A DNA stretch of 64,000 bases from Terebella lapidaria (taxonomy: Eukaryota > Annelida > Polychaeta > Terebellida > Terebellidae): NCBI GenBank assembly GCA_949152475.1, contig OX424568.1, forward strand, positions 19,195,667 to 19,259,666, given 5' to 3'. Of the stretch, positions 50,442 through 60,564 are shown piece after piece (position 1 is the first letter of the stretch; the number at the start of each line of letters is the position of its first letter). The notes under the pieces were generated by a model. It saw only the letters and a program-made list of their open reading frames with translations, did no database searches and had not been told where the DNA came from. Both the position numbers and the translations under genes were made by a program.

Positions 50442-52988
50442 GTGTGCGCTCTACAGGCCACAGTTCTCATTGGAAATTCATGAAATCTGGTAGAAAGTTT
50501 CTGGGCTGAAAAAGAAAGGTCGCTAGTTCTTTGTTAAGCTCAAGGTCAAATAACAAGGTCAAGGTCACGCAAAACGTCGAAAACACATAAGTGCTCATTA
50601 TTCCAGTTCTAATCATCGTAGAGACTTCAAATCAAGTTCATATTGTAGATATACTCGAATTCTGTCTTCTGTGACCATGACCTTGACATTTGACCTTGAC
50701 CTTGAGAAGTATGCCATGAGGTGAATATCAAGGTCAAGTACGAAGGTCAGCGCACTATATCGAGTAGTACATTGTTGGAAAGGTCTTGAGTCCCTGATTC
50801 CAGTGATATCTCATTTTTGGCGCTGCGACATAAACTGACGTCATAATGACGTCATAAACGTCAAAAATCCGAAATTTCAAAGGGCCATAACACCGTCAAT
50901 AGTGAATGGAATCCTTTGAAATTTGATATGCACTTTGAAAGCATTGACTTCTACGAATTTAAGTGCAAAGGTCAAAGGTCAAGGTCAAGGTCATCGAAAT
51001 CCCAGAAAAACACGTTTCCGGTAATAACATCTGTTTGAATCATTGTGGGCTCATGAAATTTGAACCATGTCATTTAGAAGGGGTATGGCAATCAGATAAA
51101 TATGTCAATTCCATGATTTACCTCGAACTTTGTCTATAATCTGACAAAACTTAATCAGAATCCCATGAGTTTTTGGGATTTTACAGATATTTTTTTATGT
51201 TTTCATGGCTCCAATTTTCACACATTTACTGAACATTAATTTTAAAGAATTTCCTTGCAGTCAGTTGCAGTGTTATTTCTAGTTTATGGTCCACTTTTCA
51301 CATTTGGAATAACTTGAAAACTCGCCGAGATATCAAAGTAGAAAGAGCAGTGGGGTGAATTTGATTCTCAATCCGTTCAGATGCTAATAAGCTGTAGAAA
51401 CGATTACCCCCTGTGGACATGTCCCCTTCTAAATATACACACTCGGTTGCGAAGTAGTACAGTATATCATATATGTATCCAAGTGCACATCTCAAACAAC
51501 ATTTCTTTTGTTTTTTGACTCAGAGGTGTCCAATTGGTATGATAAAGTCTAAAACTCATGTCTAAATACAGTCTGGGTCAAGCGACAGGCCACTTTATAT
51601 CACAACTTTTGGGCATGACGAACAGGGGTTTGTGAGCACCAGGTTTGTGAGCATTGTGAGCACTGTTACAGGTTTATAGTACATGTAGGGCATTGCCTAA
51701 GGCCCAATAGCTTGTATATATGCACCGGATATTATTACTTGACGAAATCAAAGATTTTGTCAAGTATGTTGATCGGTTCCGTTTGTTTGTATGTTTGTTT
51801 GTTTGTTTGTTTGTGTGCGCTCTACAGGCCACAGTTCTCATTGGAAATTCATGAAATCTGGTAGAAAGTTTCTGGGCTGAAAAAGAAAGGTCGCTAGTTC
51901 TTTGTTAAGCTCAAGGTCAAATAACAAGGTCAAGGTCACGCAAAACGTCGAAAACACATAAGTGCTCATTATTCCAGTTCTAATCATCGTAGAGACTTCA
52001 AATCAAGTTCATATTGTAGATATACTCGAATTCTGTCTTCTGTGACCATGACCTTGACATTTGACCTTGACCTTGAGAAGTATGCCATGAGGTGAATATC
52101 AAGGTCAAGTACGAAGGTCAGCGCACTATATCGAGTAGTACATTGTTGGAAAGGTCTTGAGTCCCTGATTCCAGTGATATCTCATTTTTGGCGCTGCGAC
52201 ATAAACTGACGTCATAATGACGTCATAAACGTCAAAAATCCGAAATTTCAAAGGGCCATAACACCGTCAATAGTGAATGGAATCCTTTGAAATTTGATAT
52301 GCACTTTGAAAGCATTGACTTCTACGAATTTAAGTGCAAAGGTCAAAGGTCAAGGTCAAGGTCATCGAAATCCCAGAAAAACACGTTTCCGGTAATAACA
52401 TCTGTTTGAATCATTGTGGGCTCATGAAATTTGAACCATGTCATTTAGAAGGGGTATGGCAATCAGATAAATATGTCAATTCCATGATTTACCTCGAACT
52501 TTGTCTATAATCTGACAAAACTTAATCAGAATCCCATGAGTTTTTGGGATTTTACAGATATTTTTTTATGTTTTCATGGCTCCAATTTTCACACATTTAC
52601 TGAACATTAATTTTAAAGAATTTCCTTGCAGTCAGTTGCAGTGTTATTTCTAGTTTATGGTCCACTTTTCACATTTGGAATAACTTGAAAACTCGCCGAG
52701 ATATCAAAGTAGAAAGAGCAGTGGGGTGAATTTGATTCTCAATCCGTTCAGATGCTAATAAGCTGTAGAAACGATTACCCCCTGTGGACATGTCCCCTTC
52801 TAAATATACACACTCGGTTGCGAAGTAGTACAGTATATCATATATGTATCCAAGTGCACATCTCAAACAACATTTCTTTTGTTTTTTGACTCAGAGGTGT
52901 CCAATTGGTATGATAAAGTCTAAAACTCATGTCTAAATACAGTCTGGGTCAAGCGACAGGCCACTTTATATCACAACTTTTGGGCATG
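50442..52988 (+). repeat. Tandem array C: two copies of the S unit, the second truncated
   Basis: Copies start at 50442 and 51813. The first is 1371 bp because its GTTT tract has five steps instead of seven. The second runs only to GGGCATGACG at about 52988, then gives way to diverged sequence, so its closing hairpin and GTTT tract are missing. The bodies match arrays A and B by eye despite lying across an unrelated satellite. Confidence 0.9.
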
Positions 52989-53890
52989 ACGTACCGGCAT
53001 AGCAACCGGCCCCATTCCCGGTTTTTAGCAGTAATTTGTACCGAGACCAAAGGTCCTGTGCATGCACCAAATATGCCTGGCAACAAAATCGCTCCCATCA
53101 TAAGCAAAATTGCATGCTTCACTCTTTTGTATTTTCGCACTCTAGCGTCCACAATTTTTGCGCTAGCATCCCCAAACTTTTTTGATATACAGCTATCCGC
53201 ACTGTAACGGCACTGCACGTTTTTGAAGAAAGTTAGTTCATTGATAACGTCACTAAAAATTCTTGAAAATTCGTAAAATCCCTATCTTTAACAACGGGCA
53301 AATTTTCAAAAATTCACACAGTCAATTTTATAGCTGTACCTCTGAAATTCATTTCATTAATATATGTTGATATTGTCCATCAAATTGCAAAATTTTATTT
53401 AGATCGGTTGAACGTCAATGACGTCACGACGTAAAACGTCAATTTTGGAAATAGGGCAATAAATCGGAAAGTATTTGTCGTACAGAGAAGCGGATTGCAC
53501 CTTTGGAAAGCTCGTTGAATTCTGGTTTAGGAGGGTGCTGTCCGATACTTTTCCGCCAGGATAGATTTTTTGCTATGACGTCATAAACGTAACGCCGGTC
53601 ATATCAATTTTTCGACATTTCAGCAAACATTCAAACCTACACCGTGCACTCAAATTTGAAGGTATTAGACTCTGATTATGAGAACATATGTGGCATTTTA
53701 ATACCCAGCCATATGCCGAGTTTCAACATGCTACGTGCAACGTCAATGACGTCATGACGTAAAACGTCAATTTTCAAAATGGAGCTATATATTGGAAAGT
53801 ATTCGTCATACAGAGAAGCGGATTGTGTGGGAAGATTCATGGCTGGCAGAGGATGATCCCGTACTCTTTATTGAGCTGAAGGTCACATCT
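52989..53890. repeat. Diverged repeat segment with a 328-bp direct duplication
   Basis: The segment beginning AACGTCAATGACGTCA at 53411 recurs at 53739, about 85 bp each, ending in CAGAGAAGCGGATTG. Both copies hold ACGTCA-type half-sites. The surroundings resemble neither S nor L closely. An open frame at 52929-53207 spans the array C boundary and is not credible as a gene. Confidence 0.65.
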
Positions 53891-53901
53891 CAAAGGCCAG
53901 T

Positions 53902-55645
53902 TTGTTTGTGTGCCATCTACAGGCCATAGTTATCAATGGAATTCCATGAAATTTGGTAGAAAGCTTTTAGGATGAAAAAGGAAGGTCCCAGACTCTTTAT
54001 TAAGCTCAAGGTCAAATAACAAGGTCAAGGTCATGCTAAACGTTGGAAATACATAATTGGCCATAACTGTGGTTCTAATCGTCGTGGAGACTTCAAACCA
54101 AGTGCATATTGTAGATACACTCGAGTTCTATCTTCCGTGACCTTGACCTTGACCTTTGACCTTGACCTTGAGGATTTCGCCAAGAGGTCAATGTCAAAGT
54201 CAAGTACGAACTTCAATGGACCATGTTGAGTAGTATATCGTTGGAAAGGTCTTGAGCTCCCGATTGCAGTGATACCTTAATTTCGGATATGCGACGTACA
54301 CTGACGTCATAATGACGTCATAAACGTCAAATTGCCAAAATTTCAAAAAGGCATACCATTGTCAATACTGTATGGAATCTCTTGAAACTTGATATGTTTA
54401 TTTATAGCATTGTCATCTACGAATTGAAGGTGAAAGGTCGAAGGTCAAGGTCAAGGTCACCAGAATCCTAGAAAATCGTCATAGATGAAGAAAATTTGAA
54501 CCGTACCATTCAGAAGAGGTAAATGACAATGACACATATATGTCAATTTTATGATTGACCCTGAACTTGGTCGAGGAAATGAGGTCACATCAGCAGAACT
54601 TCAAGGTCAAATTTTCAAACTAAATGAAACCTATCAAGTAGTATGTCAAATGGAAGATGTTGGTCCCTTGATACATACTATTCCATCAGTTTTGAACTGC
54701 GACGTTAACTGATGTCACAGTGACGTCATAATTTCTGTGACCCAAGGTCAAAGGTCAAAGTCAAGGGCGCACTAAACTTGAAAATCTTGAAAATGGCTGT
54801 AGATTCGATTCTATTTGACATAGAAACTTCAGACTTGGTCCATTGGATAGCTACTCAGAAGGTTTATCATGTGTGACCATTGATCTTGACCTTTGACTTT
54901 GAGATTTTGACTACCACTCAAAATGGTGCATTGATCTTCATACTTGACGTCATTATGACGTCAAATATGATTTTTTTCAAATTGATAATCTGTCTTTTAG
55001 GCTGGGTTTTTTTTTCTTTGTTTCCCGTCAGCGGGCGGGTGAAAATAGCAATTATTTTGAGAAAAAAAACAGACCTTTTTGACTTTTTTCCCCTCAAAAA
55101 TGATGTTTTCCTGCCCCAAAAACACAGAACTTCGTGGAGGATAGTAAATGGTCTCCATTTTGTTCTCGTTGTAGTCTCATAAAACTTGAATCATGCCATT
55201 CAGAAGAGGTCTGGCAATCAGATGTATATGTCGATTCCATGATGGACTTCGAACTTGGTCAGAAAACTGAGGTCACATGAGCAAAACTTCCAGGTCAAAT
55301 GTTCAAACTACCCGAAAACTGTCAAGTAGTATATCAAATGGAAGGTCTTGATCTCCCGATACTTACTATTCATTAGTGACGTCATAAACGTCAATTTTTT
55401 TTAATTTAAAAAAGCCATAGTGTCCACAATTGAATTCTTGTTCGATTTTGATGAAATTATTCAAGTATAATCTATAGCTCCATGCGTCATCATGTACAAT
55501 TTTCGAGACCCAAGGTCAAAGGTCAAGGTCATATAAAAAACGGTCAAAATAACATAAATGACCATAACTTCGGAACTAATCGTCGTAGAGAGTTCGGATC
55601 TATTCATCATAGAGACTTCGAACTAAGTGCATTTTATTGTACATA
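53902..55645 (+). repeat. Decayed relatives of the S and L modules
   Basis: 53902-54480 follows the order of S: GTTTGTGTGCCATCTACAGG, the AAGGTCA run, the TGACCTTGACC run, GTTGGAAAGGTCTTGAG, and two TGACGTCA sites 11 bp apart (54302, 54313). It has many substitutions. 54480-54760 and 55190-55645 resemble the middle of L, including GTGACGTCATAAACGTCAA and GGTCAAAGGTCAAGGTCA. No leader hairpin is recognisable. These look like older family copies that escaped homogenisation. Confidence 0.75.
55010..55185. other. Possible insertion inside a decayed module
   Basis: A T-rich stretch with CCCGTCAGCGGGCGGGTG and homopolymer A and T runs interrupts sequence that otherwise resembles L on both sides. 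I could not define terminal repeats or a target duplication, so an unalignable decayed segment is equally possible. Confidence 0.3.
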
Positions 55646-56510
55646 CAGCCGGGGTCCATCTTAGGCCTACTTGACTCACACCTGGTATTCCTCCGATGAA
55701 CACCCGTGTAGGCCTGTGAATAATGCATATACTATTGGTGTTTGGCAGCTGAAAAGCTTCAAGTATTGCCGTACATGTCGTTTTGACAAAACATTGAATG
55801 TCTGGTATTCCTACGTCGAGCACACATGCTTCGAGGGTGACGTCGGCTGTAAGACGCTCGTCGTCAAAACGGCCTGAAACTGGTGATTTTTATCATTTTG
55901 ACATACATGTAGCGAAAAATTGAGCGTGTGACCATATGACGAAATGGCATTCTTATAACTGCCAAGTGATGTAGCTGTCGGAGAGAATGAACAAAATGTT
56001 TAGTTTCTCCCCATTTCATAAAGATAAAAGGGTCCGAAGTGGGACAATTTACATTGACTTATATAGAGCCTTGAGTGTGCAGCCTTTAGAGCGCAGTCGT
56101 TTTCAGAGCCGAATTTCAGTTTGTCCCAAAACCGCTTGGCTTCAGAGGAAGATTTGATTTCCCGAATTCGTACAAATTGTGGAAGCAAAGTCAATATCGA
56201 GTTGTGTAAGTGTACAAGTGTGTAAGTTAAGCAAATGATATACAGTTTAACCGAATGTACGCGTTTGTTCCAAGCCAGATCACACCCAAAACTTGGCTAA
56301 AGTTAGATCTAGATCTACCCGCAATCGCAAAAAGTTTTTAGCGGACCCGAATCATGGTTACAATGGGCTTTAGCTTATTTGTTACGGGTTGGCGAACAGA
56401 TATCGACCAGATCTTTTGTTGACCACTAGCCGACGAAAACATTGCACTCCGGAGAACAGGATAAGAAAATTAAAGTCCCAGTTATGGTCCATTGGCCACT
56501 CGAACCGCTT
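55646..56510. other. Unique-looking stretch without a supported gene
   Basis: It matches none of the repeat families here. Open frames of 60-70 codons exist on both strands (for example 55671-55877 plus and 56000-56194 minus), but I recognise no domain. A GGTATTCCT(C/A)CG(A/T)(T/C)GA motif occurs twice (near 55684 and 55803), suggesting a weak internal duplication. Confidence 0.5.
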
Positions 56511-56628
56511 GAGACTAGCCCCAAAAGTGGCTCTCAACCTGGTGATCGAAATGGACGGTTGATGCCGCCCATATCAACCGCCCATAACAATCACCAGGTT
56601 GAGGAGCCACGTTTGGGGCTAGCCTGAG
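56511..56628. repeat. Long near-perfect hairpin (miniature inverted-repeat element or hairpin RNA)
   Basis: Left arm 56515-56563 pairs with right arm 56571-56622 over about 48 bp with a handful of mismatches and one single-base bulge, leaving a loop of about 7 nt. Recognisable arm pieces are AGCCCCAAA, TCAACCTGGTGAT and CGGTTGAT, each with its complement on the right. A near-complete palindrome of this size suggests a foldback MITE, or if transcribed a Dicer-type hairpin. I see no target duplication. Confidence 0.75.
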
Positions 56629-56639
56629 CCCTGAGACTA

Positions 56640-57010
56640 GTGTGCCTATTCAGCATGTTCATAGATTGCAGCGCAATGCAGCATTGATATGTACGTTAAT
56701 CAAGTTGCCATGATACCGCAGTTTACGGATTTGTTCACTAAAAATCGATACTTTTCATAAGAGCATTGTACTAGAAATGATCTGTTGTTTGTACACTGCA
56801 AATTTTGCAATGGTTTCCTCGGAAGGTAAATATCAGGTCTATTTCTTGAAGGATTAAAGCTGCTGCCTTTGAATGTATGCAATATTTTTTCAAAACCAAT
56901 TTTTCGTCAAACACATCTAATGCAATCTAACAAAAGGTGTGCTCAATGATTTTGACGATTACAGTCCGTCCCAGTTGTCTTTTCCTCCAGTTTTAGTGCC
57001 CATTTTGTAC
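56640..57010. other. Unique-looking stretch without a supported gene
   Basis: This AT-rich interval lies between the long hairpin and the foldback element. A 60-codon minus-strand frame (56700-56882) has no recognisable features. An imprecise inverted similarity exists between about 56858-56875 and 57383-57400, too weak to call an element. Confidence 0.45.
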
Positions 57011-57033
57011 CGATTTTGTAAATAAACAAACGA

Positions 57034-57232
57034 AGTGTATCCATCAGACCCGAATGTAAACAAATGCTCAAATCGCGCTTAACAGTCCACATCGAGTACA
57101 ATTTCCAGTTCGTATGTGCATATATAGTGTAGTTGTGATGAAATAATCAGTGATATGCCATGATGAGCGTGGAATTTTCAGTCTATTTCGCACTTCTCTG
57201 CTTTGTTTACATCTGTGTGTGATGGATACAGT
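57034..57232. mobile_element. Possible foldback element with imperfect roughly 31-bp inverted ends
   Basis: TGTATCCATCA...ATGTAAACAAA (57036-57066) is the reverse complement, with several mismatches, of TTTGTTTACAT...TGATGGATACA (57201-57231). Weaker similarity continues outward (GTAAATA) and inward. The roughly 200-bp size suits a non-autonomous DNA element. No clear target-site duplication was found, so an inverted duplication is also possible. Confidence 0.45.
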
Positions 57233-57529
57233 TCCTGTATTTACGCGAGAACCGCCTGTTAAACGAGCAAAATTTCCCCGAGGACTGGTTATTTTCATTA
57301 CATTTGATGTGAGTGTATTTCATTCAGTTAGATTAGCATGTTTAATATGAAATATAGTTTTCAAGAAATATTGACTGGTTTTGAAGGCAGCTGCTTTGAG
57401 TGTCAATGTATAACTGTAATCTAGGTACGAGCAAGTCAGGTTCTACTCATAGTTTAGTTTGCATACCGACTGGTATGTTGACAGAATCAAAAAGCTCCCC
57501 ATTTCAGCACAAAATTTCCTCCTTTTGTA

Positions 57530-57720
57530 GGTTACCGGACATCGGTTTGATAGCCCATTGCCGTGGTGTTGCGTCTGTCCTCGTCCGTCTACATTTTTAT
57601 CGTACTGGCCCATAAGGGCCGATAAGCTATTGTCGTGGTTTTTCGTCCGTCGTCGTCCGCCACATCATCTATTAACATTTTTTATCTTTTTTTCGGGCTG
57701 ATACATTTGTCCATAAGTTT
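57530..57720 (+). repeat. G1 leader: two stem-loop leaders with GTCC/GTC microsatellites
   Basis: The first hairpin (57530-57555) has arms GGTTACCGGAC and a decayed partner with G-T wobbles, then GTGGTGTTGCGTC and a short GTC tract. A second leader follows immediately: GGCCC (57607-57611) and GGGCC (57616-57620), then GATAAGCTATTGTCGTGG and another GTCC/GTC tract. Two related leaders in a row recall the doubled H1 leaders of the L modules. Confidence 0.65.
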
Positions 57721-58397
57721 CAGGGCTCCCAATAGCGTAAAATTATGCGTAATTACGCATGACTTTTTGAAATTTACGCAGTGCTATCACGGCCAGTGCG
57801 TATGATTACGCACTCGAAAGATTTGGGGAAACTAATTTAAAACAAGGACATCGATTTATTAGCTCAAAAAACGAAGTTCTAGAAAATAATCAAACAATGT
57901 CAATTTCCGCCAAAGAGACGCATGCGCAATGCACTCGCTGGCGAATAAGTTGTGGGACACGTCATCAAAATTCGAGCATAACAAACTGCAGCGCCCTCGT
58001 GCGAATGGCTGCAACATCGAAAGCCTATGTGTGCGCCCCCTTGCGAATATAAATTTAAGGATTTCCCCATTTTCGTTTCTTCAACATGACTCGACAATGA
58101 ATCGACGAACTATTCCAGAGCAAAACAAGTGCGTTTTCTGCAATAGAAGACCTTCAGAAAGCTACTATGGGCAAGGGCTATCATTGACTATTAGGATTGT
58201 GCTGAAATTTTGAGAAAAAACCTAGAGGATATGCGAGATTTGTAAACATAATGGAAGCTGTCACTTTGACTGAAAAAAATTAAATAAAAATCACTGTACA
58301 TCCTTTTTTGAAAATTACCCCTTCATTTTAAAATTTACCCCTGTAATTCACCCATGGGGTACGGTACTCCTTCGAAAAAATCCTACCGGGAGCCCTG
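57721..58397. mobile_element. 677-bp non-autonomous DNA transposon, TIR CAGGGCTCCC, 5-bp target duplication
   Basis: The left end CAGGGCTCCC (57721-57730) and right end GGGAGCCCTG (58388-58397) are perfect inverted repeats, with TAG shared a little further in. AGTTT flanks both sides (57716-57720 and 58398-58402). The sister module near 59180-59210 reads straight through the corresponding place (CCATAAATTTGTCAGAACATA), giving an empty site. Subterminal left sequence has a small palindrome (ATGCGTAATTACGCAT). The interior has a 94-codon frame at 57929-58213 without recognisable transposase motifs. The superfamily is not assigned. Confidence 0.82.
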
Positions 58398-58402
58398 AGT
58401 TT

Positions 58403-58990
58403 GTGTGAATATGTATTGGGTCAATACCCCCAGACTTTTTTTTTCATTTCTTTTATTGAATCAATTATGCAGATTTGGCAACCATTTTCATGCTGAAAAT
58501 GGCCGTTTTTGCATGTTTTCAACTTTAAAAATTATCTTCTCAAAAACTGTATGAACATTTTTGAGATTTTAGTTTCAAAATGGTCCCCTCATGTATCCTT
58601 ATAATGTGTAGAAGTTTTGATGCTCTTGAATCACCGGTCTGCCTGTGGCGGCCATTCTGAGGTTTTTCACGGGGCCCAAGTAGGACTCTCCCATGTTAAA
58701 TTCTCCTATGCTTTATAATGGGCCACAATAAATGCAATATTCTTTATATCTCACTTAATATTGAGATTAGAGACTTGGAATCAATTGTGGACATATAAGA
58801 AATGATATGAGCTGAATACTCTCGTGACCTTGAATTTGACCTTTGAACTCATTTCCAAGGTCAGCACAAAATGGCCAATATCTTGCTTATTATTGACTTT
58901 ACAGCTTAGGAATCAATTGTGGACATATAGGAAGTGATATATGCTCAATATTCTCGTCCGTCCGTCTGTCCGTCCAGGGACGACAGTATG
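58403..58990 (+). repeat. G1 module body with roughly 132-bp tandem units
   Basis: It holds the GGCGGCCATT segment (one copy, CCGGTC anchor at 58634). Then come two tandem units of about 132 bp marked GGAATCAATTGTGGACATAT at 58777 and 58909, each with a TATATCTC or similar start. TGACCTTGAATTTGACC precedes AAGGTCA in inverted order. It ends in a GTCCGTCCGTCTG tract near 58960. No gene is seen. Confidence 0.75.
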
Positions 58991-59001
58991 CTCGTGTGAC
59001 T

Positions 59002-59078
59002 AGAAAAGGCACACAACCATAAGTTGTGAGGAAATTTCTTCTTGTGTGCCTATTTTGGGGAGTTGTGTGCCTAATTTT
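59002..59078. repeat. Short inverted repeat around GGCACACAA
   Basis: AAAAGGCACACAAC (near 59006-59019) is complementary to two nearby copies on the right, TTGTGTGCCTATTTT (near 59043) and GTTGTGTGCCTAATTTT (near 59063). It sits immediately before the G2 leader. It may be the degenerate end of an inserted element. Confidence 0.5.
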
Positions 59079-59157
59079 AGCTTGCCGGCCCTTTGGGCCG
59101 ATAAGCTATTGTCGTGGTATTTCGTCCGTCGTCCGTCCGTCGTCCGTCCGGGTCTGT
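59079..59157 (+). repeat. G2 stem-loop leader and GTCC microsatellite
   Basis: AGCTTGCCGGCCC (59079-59091) pairs with GGGCCGATAAGCT (59095-59107) around TTT: eleven Watson-Crick pairs, one G-T and one C-A mismatch. ATTGTCGTGGTATTTCGTCC and a GTCCGTC tract follow. The C-A mismatch is at the position where the leader at 61866 also has C-A. Confidence 0.78.
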
Positions 59158-59228
59158 AACTTTTTTTTGACATGATGAATTTCCCCATAAATTTGTCAGA
59201 ACATACCTTGGGCCAGTATCTAAAGACG

Positions 59229-60150
59229 TTTTTTAAATTTTTTAGATTGAATCGTTTTTGCCTATTTGGCGGCCATTTTTGACGAAAAATTGCCAATTTT
59301 GGACTTTGGAGGCCATTTTCTCAAAAACTGTCTGATCAGTTTTGAGATTTTTGTTTCAAAACATTCCTCTTATGTACCTTTATGATGTGTATAAGTTTCA
59401 TTGCCCTTGAATCGCCGGTCTGCGTGTGGCGGCCATTTTGATTTTTTGACGGGTAGGCGAAAAAAAAATTTTTTGTCCCAAATCAAGTCACTATTCGTTT
59501 TGAGCCATTTCCAGCAAAAAAAATAAAAAATTTTTTTTTTGGACATTGAAAATTTTTTTGGACTTAGAGAATTTCACCCAATTTTCCTTCATAATGGGAG
59601 CTGTGCAGAGTAAACTCATAGAACACTTGAAGATAGAGCCTAAGTATTGGCACATTCAAATGGGAAATCATATATTACGGTTTGAGTGATGACCTTGAAT
59701 TTGACCTTCAATGACCTTGGAAGGTCAAACGACCTTTTTTGTCGAAAAATGGCCAATTTTGGATTGTTGATGGCCATTTTCTCATAAACTGTCTGATCAG
59801 TTTTGAGATTTTTGTTTTAAAACATTCCCCTCATGTACCTCTATGATGTATATGAGTTTTGATGCCTTTGAATCGCCGGTCTGCCTGTGGCGGCCATTTT
59901 GATTTTTTGACGGGTCGGCAAAAAATTTTTTTTTTTTCCAAAATCAAGTCACTATTCGTTTTGAGCCATTTCCAGCAAATAAAAACAAATTTTTTTTTTT
60001 GGCCATTGAAAATTTTTTTGGAATTTCACCCAATTTTCCTTCATAATGGGAGCTGTGCGGAGTAAACTCATAGAAGACTTCAAAATAGAGCCTAAGTATT
60101 GGCACATTCAAATGGGAAATCATATGCATGACCATGAAAGGTCAAAAACG
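59229..60150 (+). repeat. G2 body: two tandem copies of a 461-bp unit
   Basis: The CCGGTCTGC(G/C)TGTGGCGGCC anchors lie at 59415 and 59876. Both copies run through GGCCATTTT, ACTGTCTGATCAGTTTTGAG, CTTCATAATGGGAGCTG, GAGCCTAAGTATTGGCAC and a TGACC/AAGGTCA inverted pair. Long A and T runs near 59460-59560 and 59920-60020 make these spots prone to slippage and assembly error. No gene is seen. Confidence 0.75.
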
Positions 60151-60562
60151 ATGAATTTTGTCTTTGGTGGCCATTTTGTGAAAATCTATTCAGACAGTTT
60201 TTCTCAATATAATGTATAAGATTCTCTTTATGTACCTTTGTGATGTGTAATTTGATTTCGTATTTGGTCCATGCAGAAAATGTGTTTCCATCAACATTTA
60301 CGAACATGTTTTGACAATTAGAGTTCAAGATCCGTGTAACAATTTATATGTTGGAAAATCAATACTCTGCGTTTCTCATGATTGCCGGTAAGCTACAGCA
60401 CCCTTGGTGTTATGTTTGTGATTTTCACAAAATTGCGGCCACTTCGGCGAAAATCGGCATATTTGGAATGTTGGGGGCCATTTAATCAAAATCTGTCAAG
60501 TAACTTTCTTTCTTACTGATGCATAACACTCCTCTGTGACATATATATCCTTGTGCTGTGTG
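60151..60562. repeat. Diverged G2 segment
   Basis: GGTGGCCATTTTG, GGGGGCCATTTAATC and similar motifs show further degraded units of the same body, ending at the TA-flanked element. A 78-codon minus-strand frame at 60092-60328 overlaps repeat sequence and is not supported. Confidence 0.55.
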
Positions 60563-60564
60563 TA

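Noticed and set aside
55671-56194. Two 60-70-codon frames on opposite strands in unique DNA
   Set aside because: No domain, no convincing splice context, and lengths expected by chance.
57150-57350. Possible first exon starting ATG at 57223 with GTGAGT at 57308
   Set aside because: The ATG lies in an arm of an inverted repeat, the base before the donor is T, and no downstream exon could be recognised. Kept only as a low-interest finding.
56858-57400. Inverted similarity around AAGGCAGC(A/T)GCTTT
   Set aside because: Short and out of register with neighbouring matches; not enough to define element ends.
57929-58213. 94-codon frame inside the CAGGGCTCCC element
   Set aside because: No recognisable transposase or zinc-finger arrangement beyond a single CxxC; the element is too short to be autonomous.
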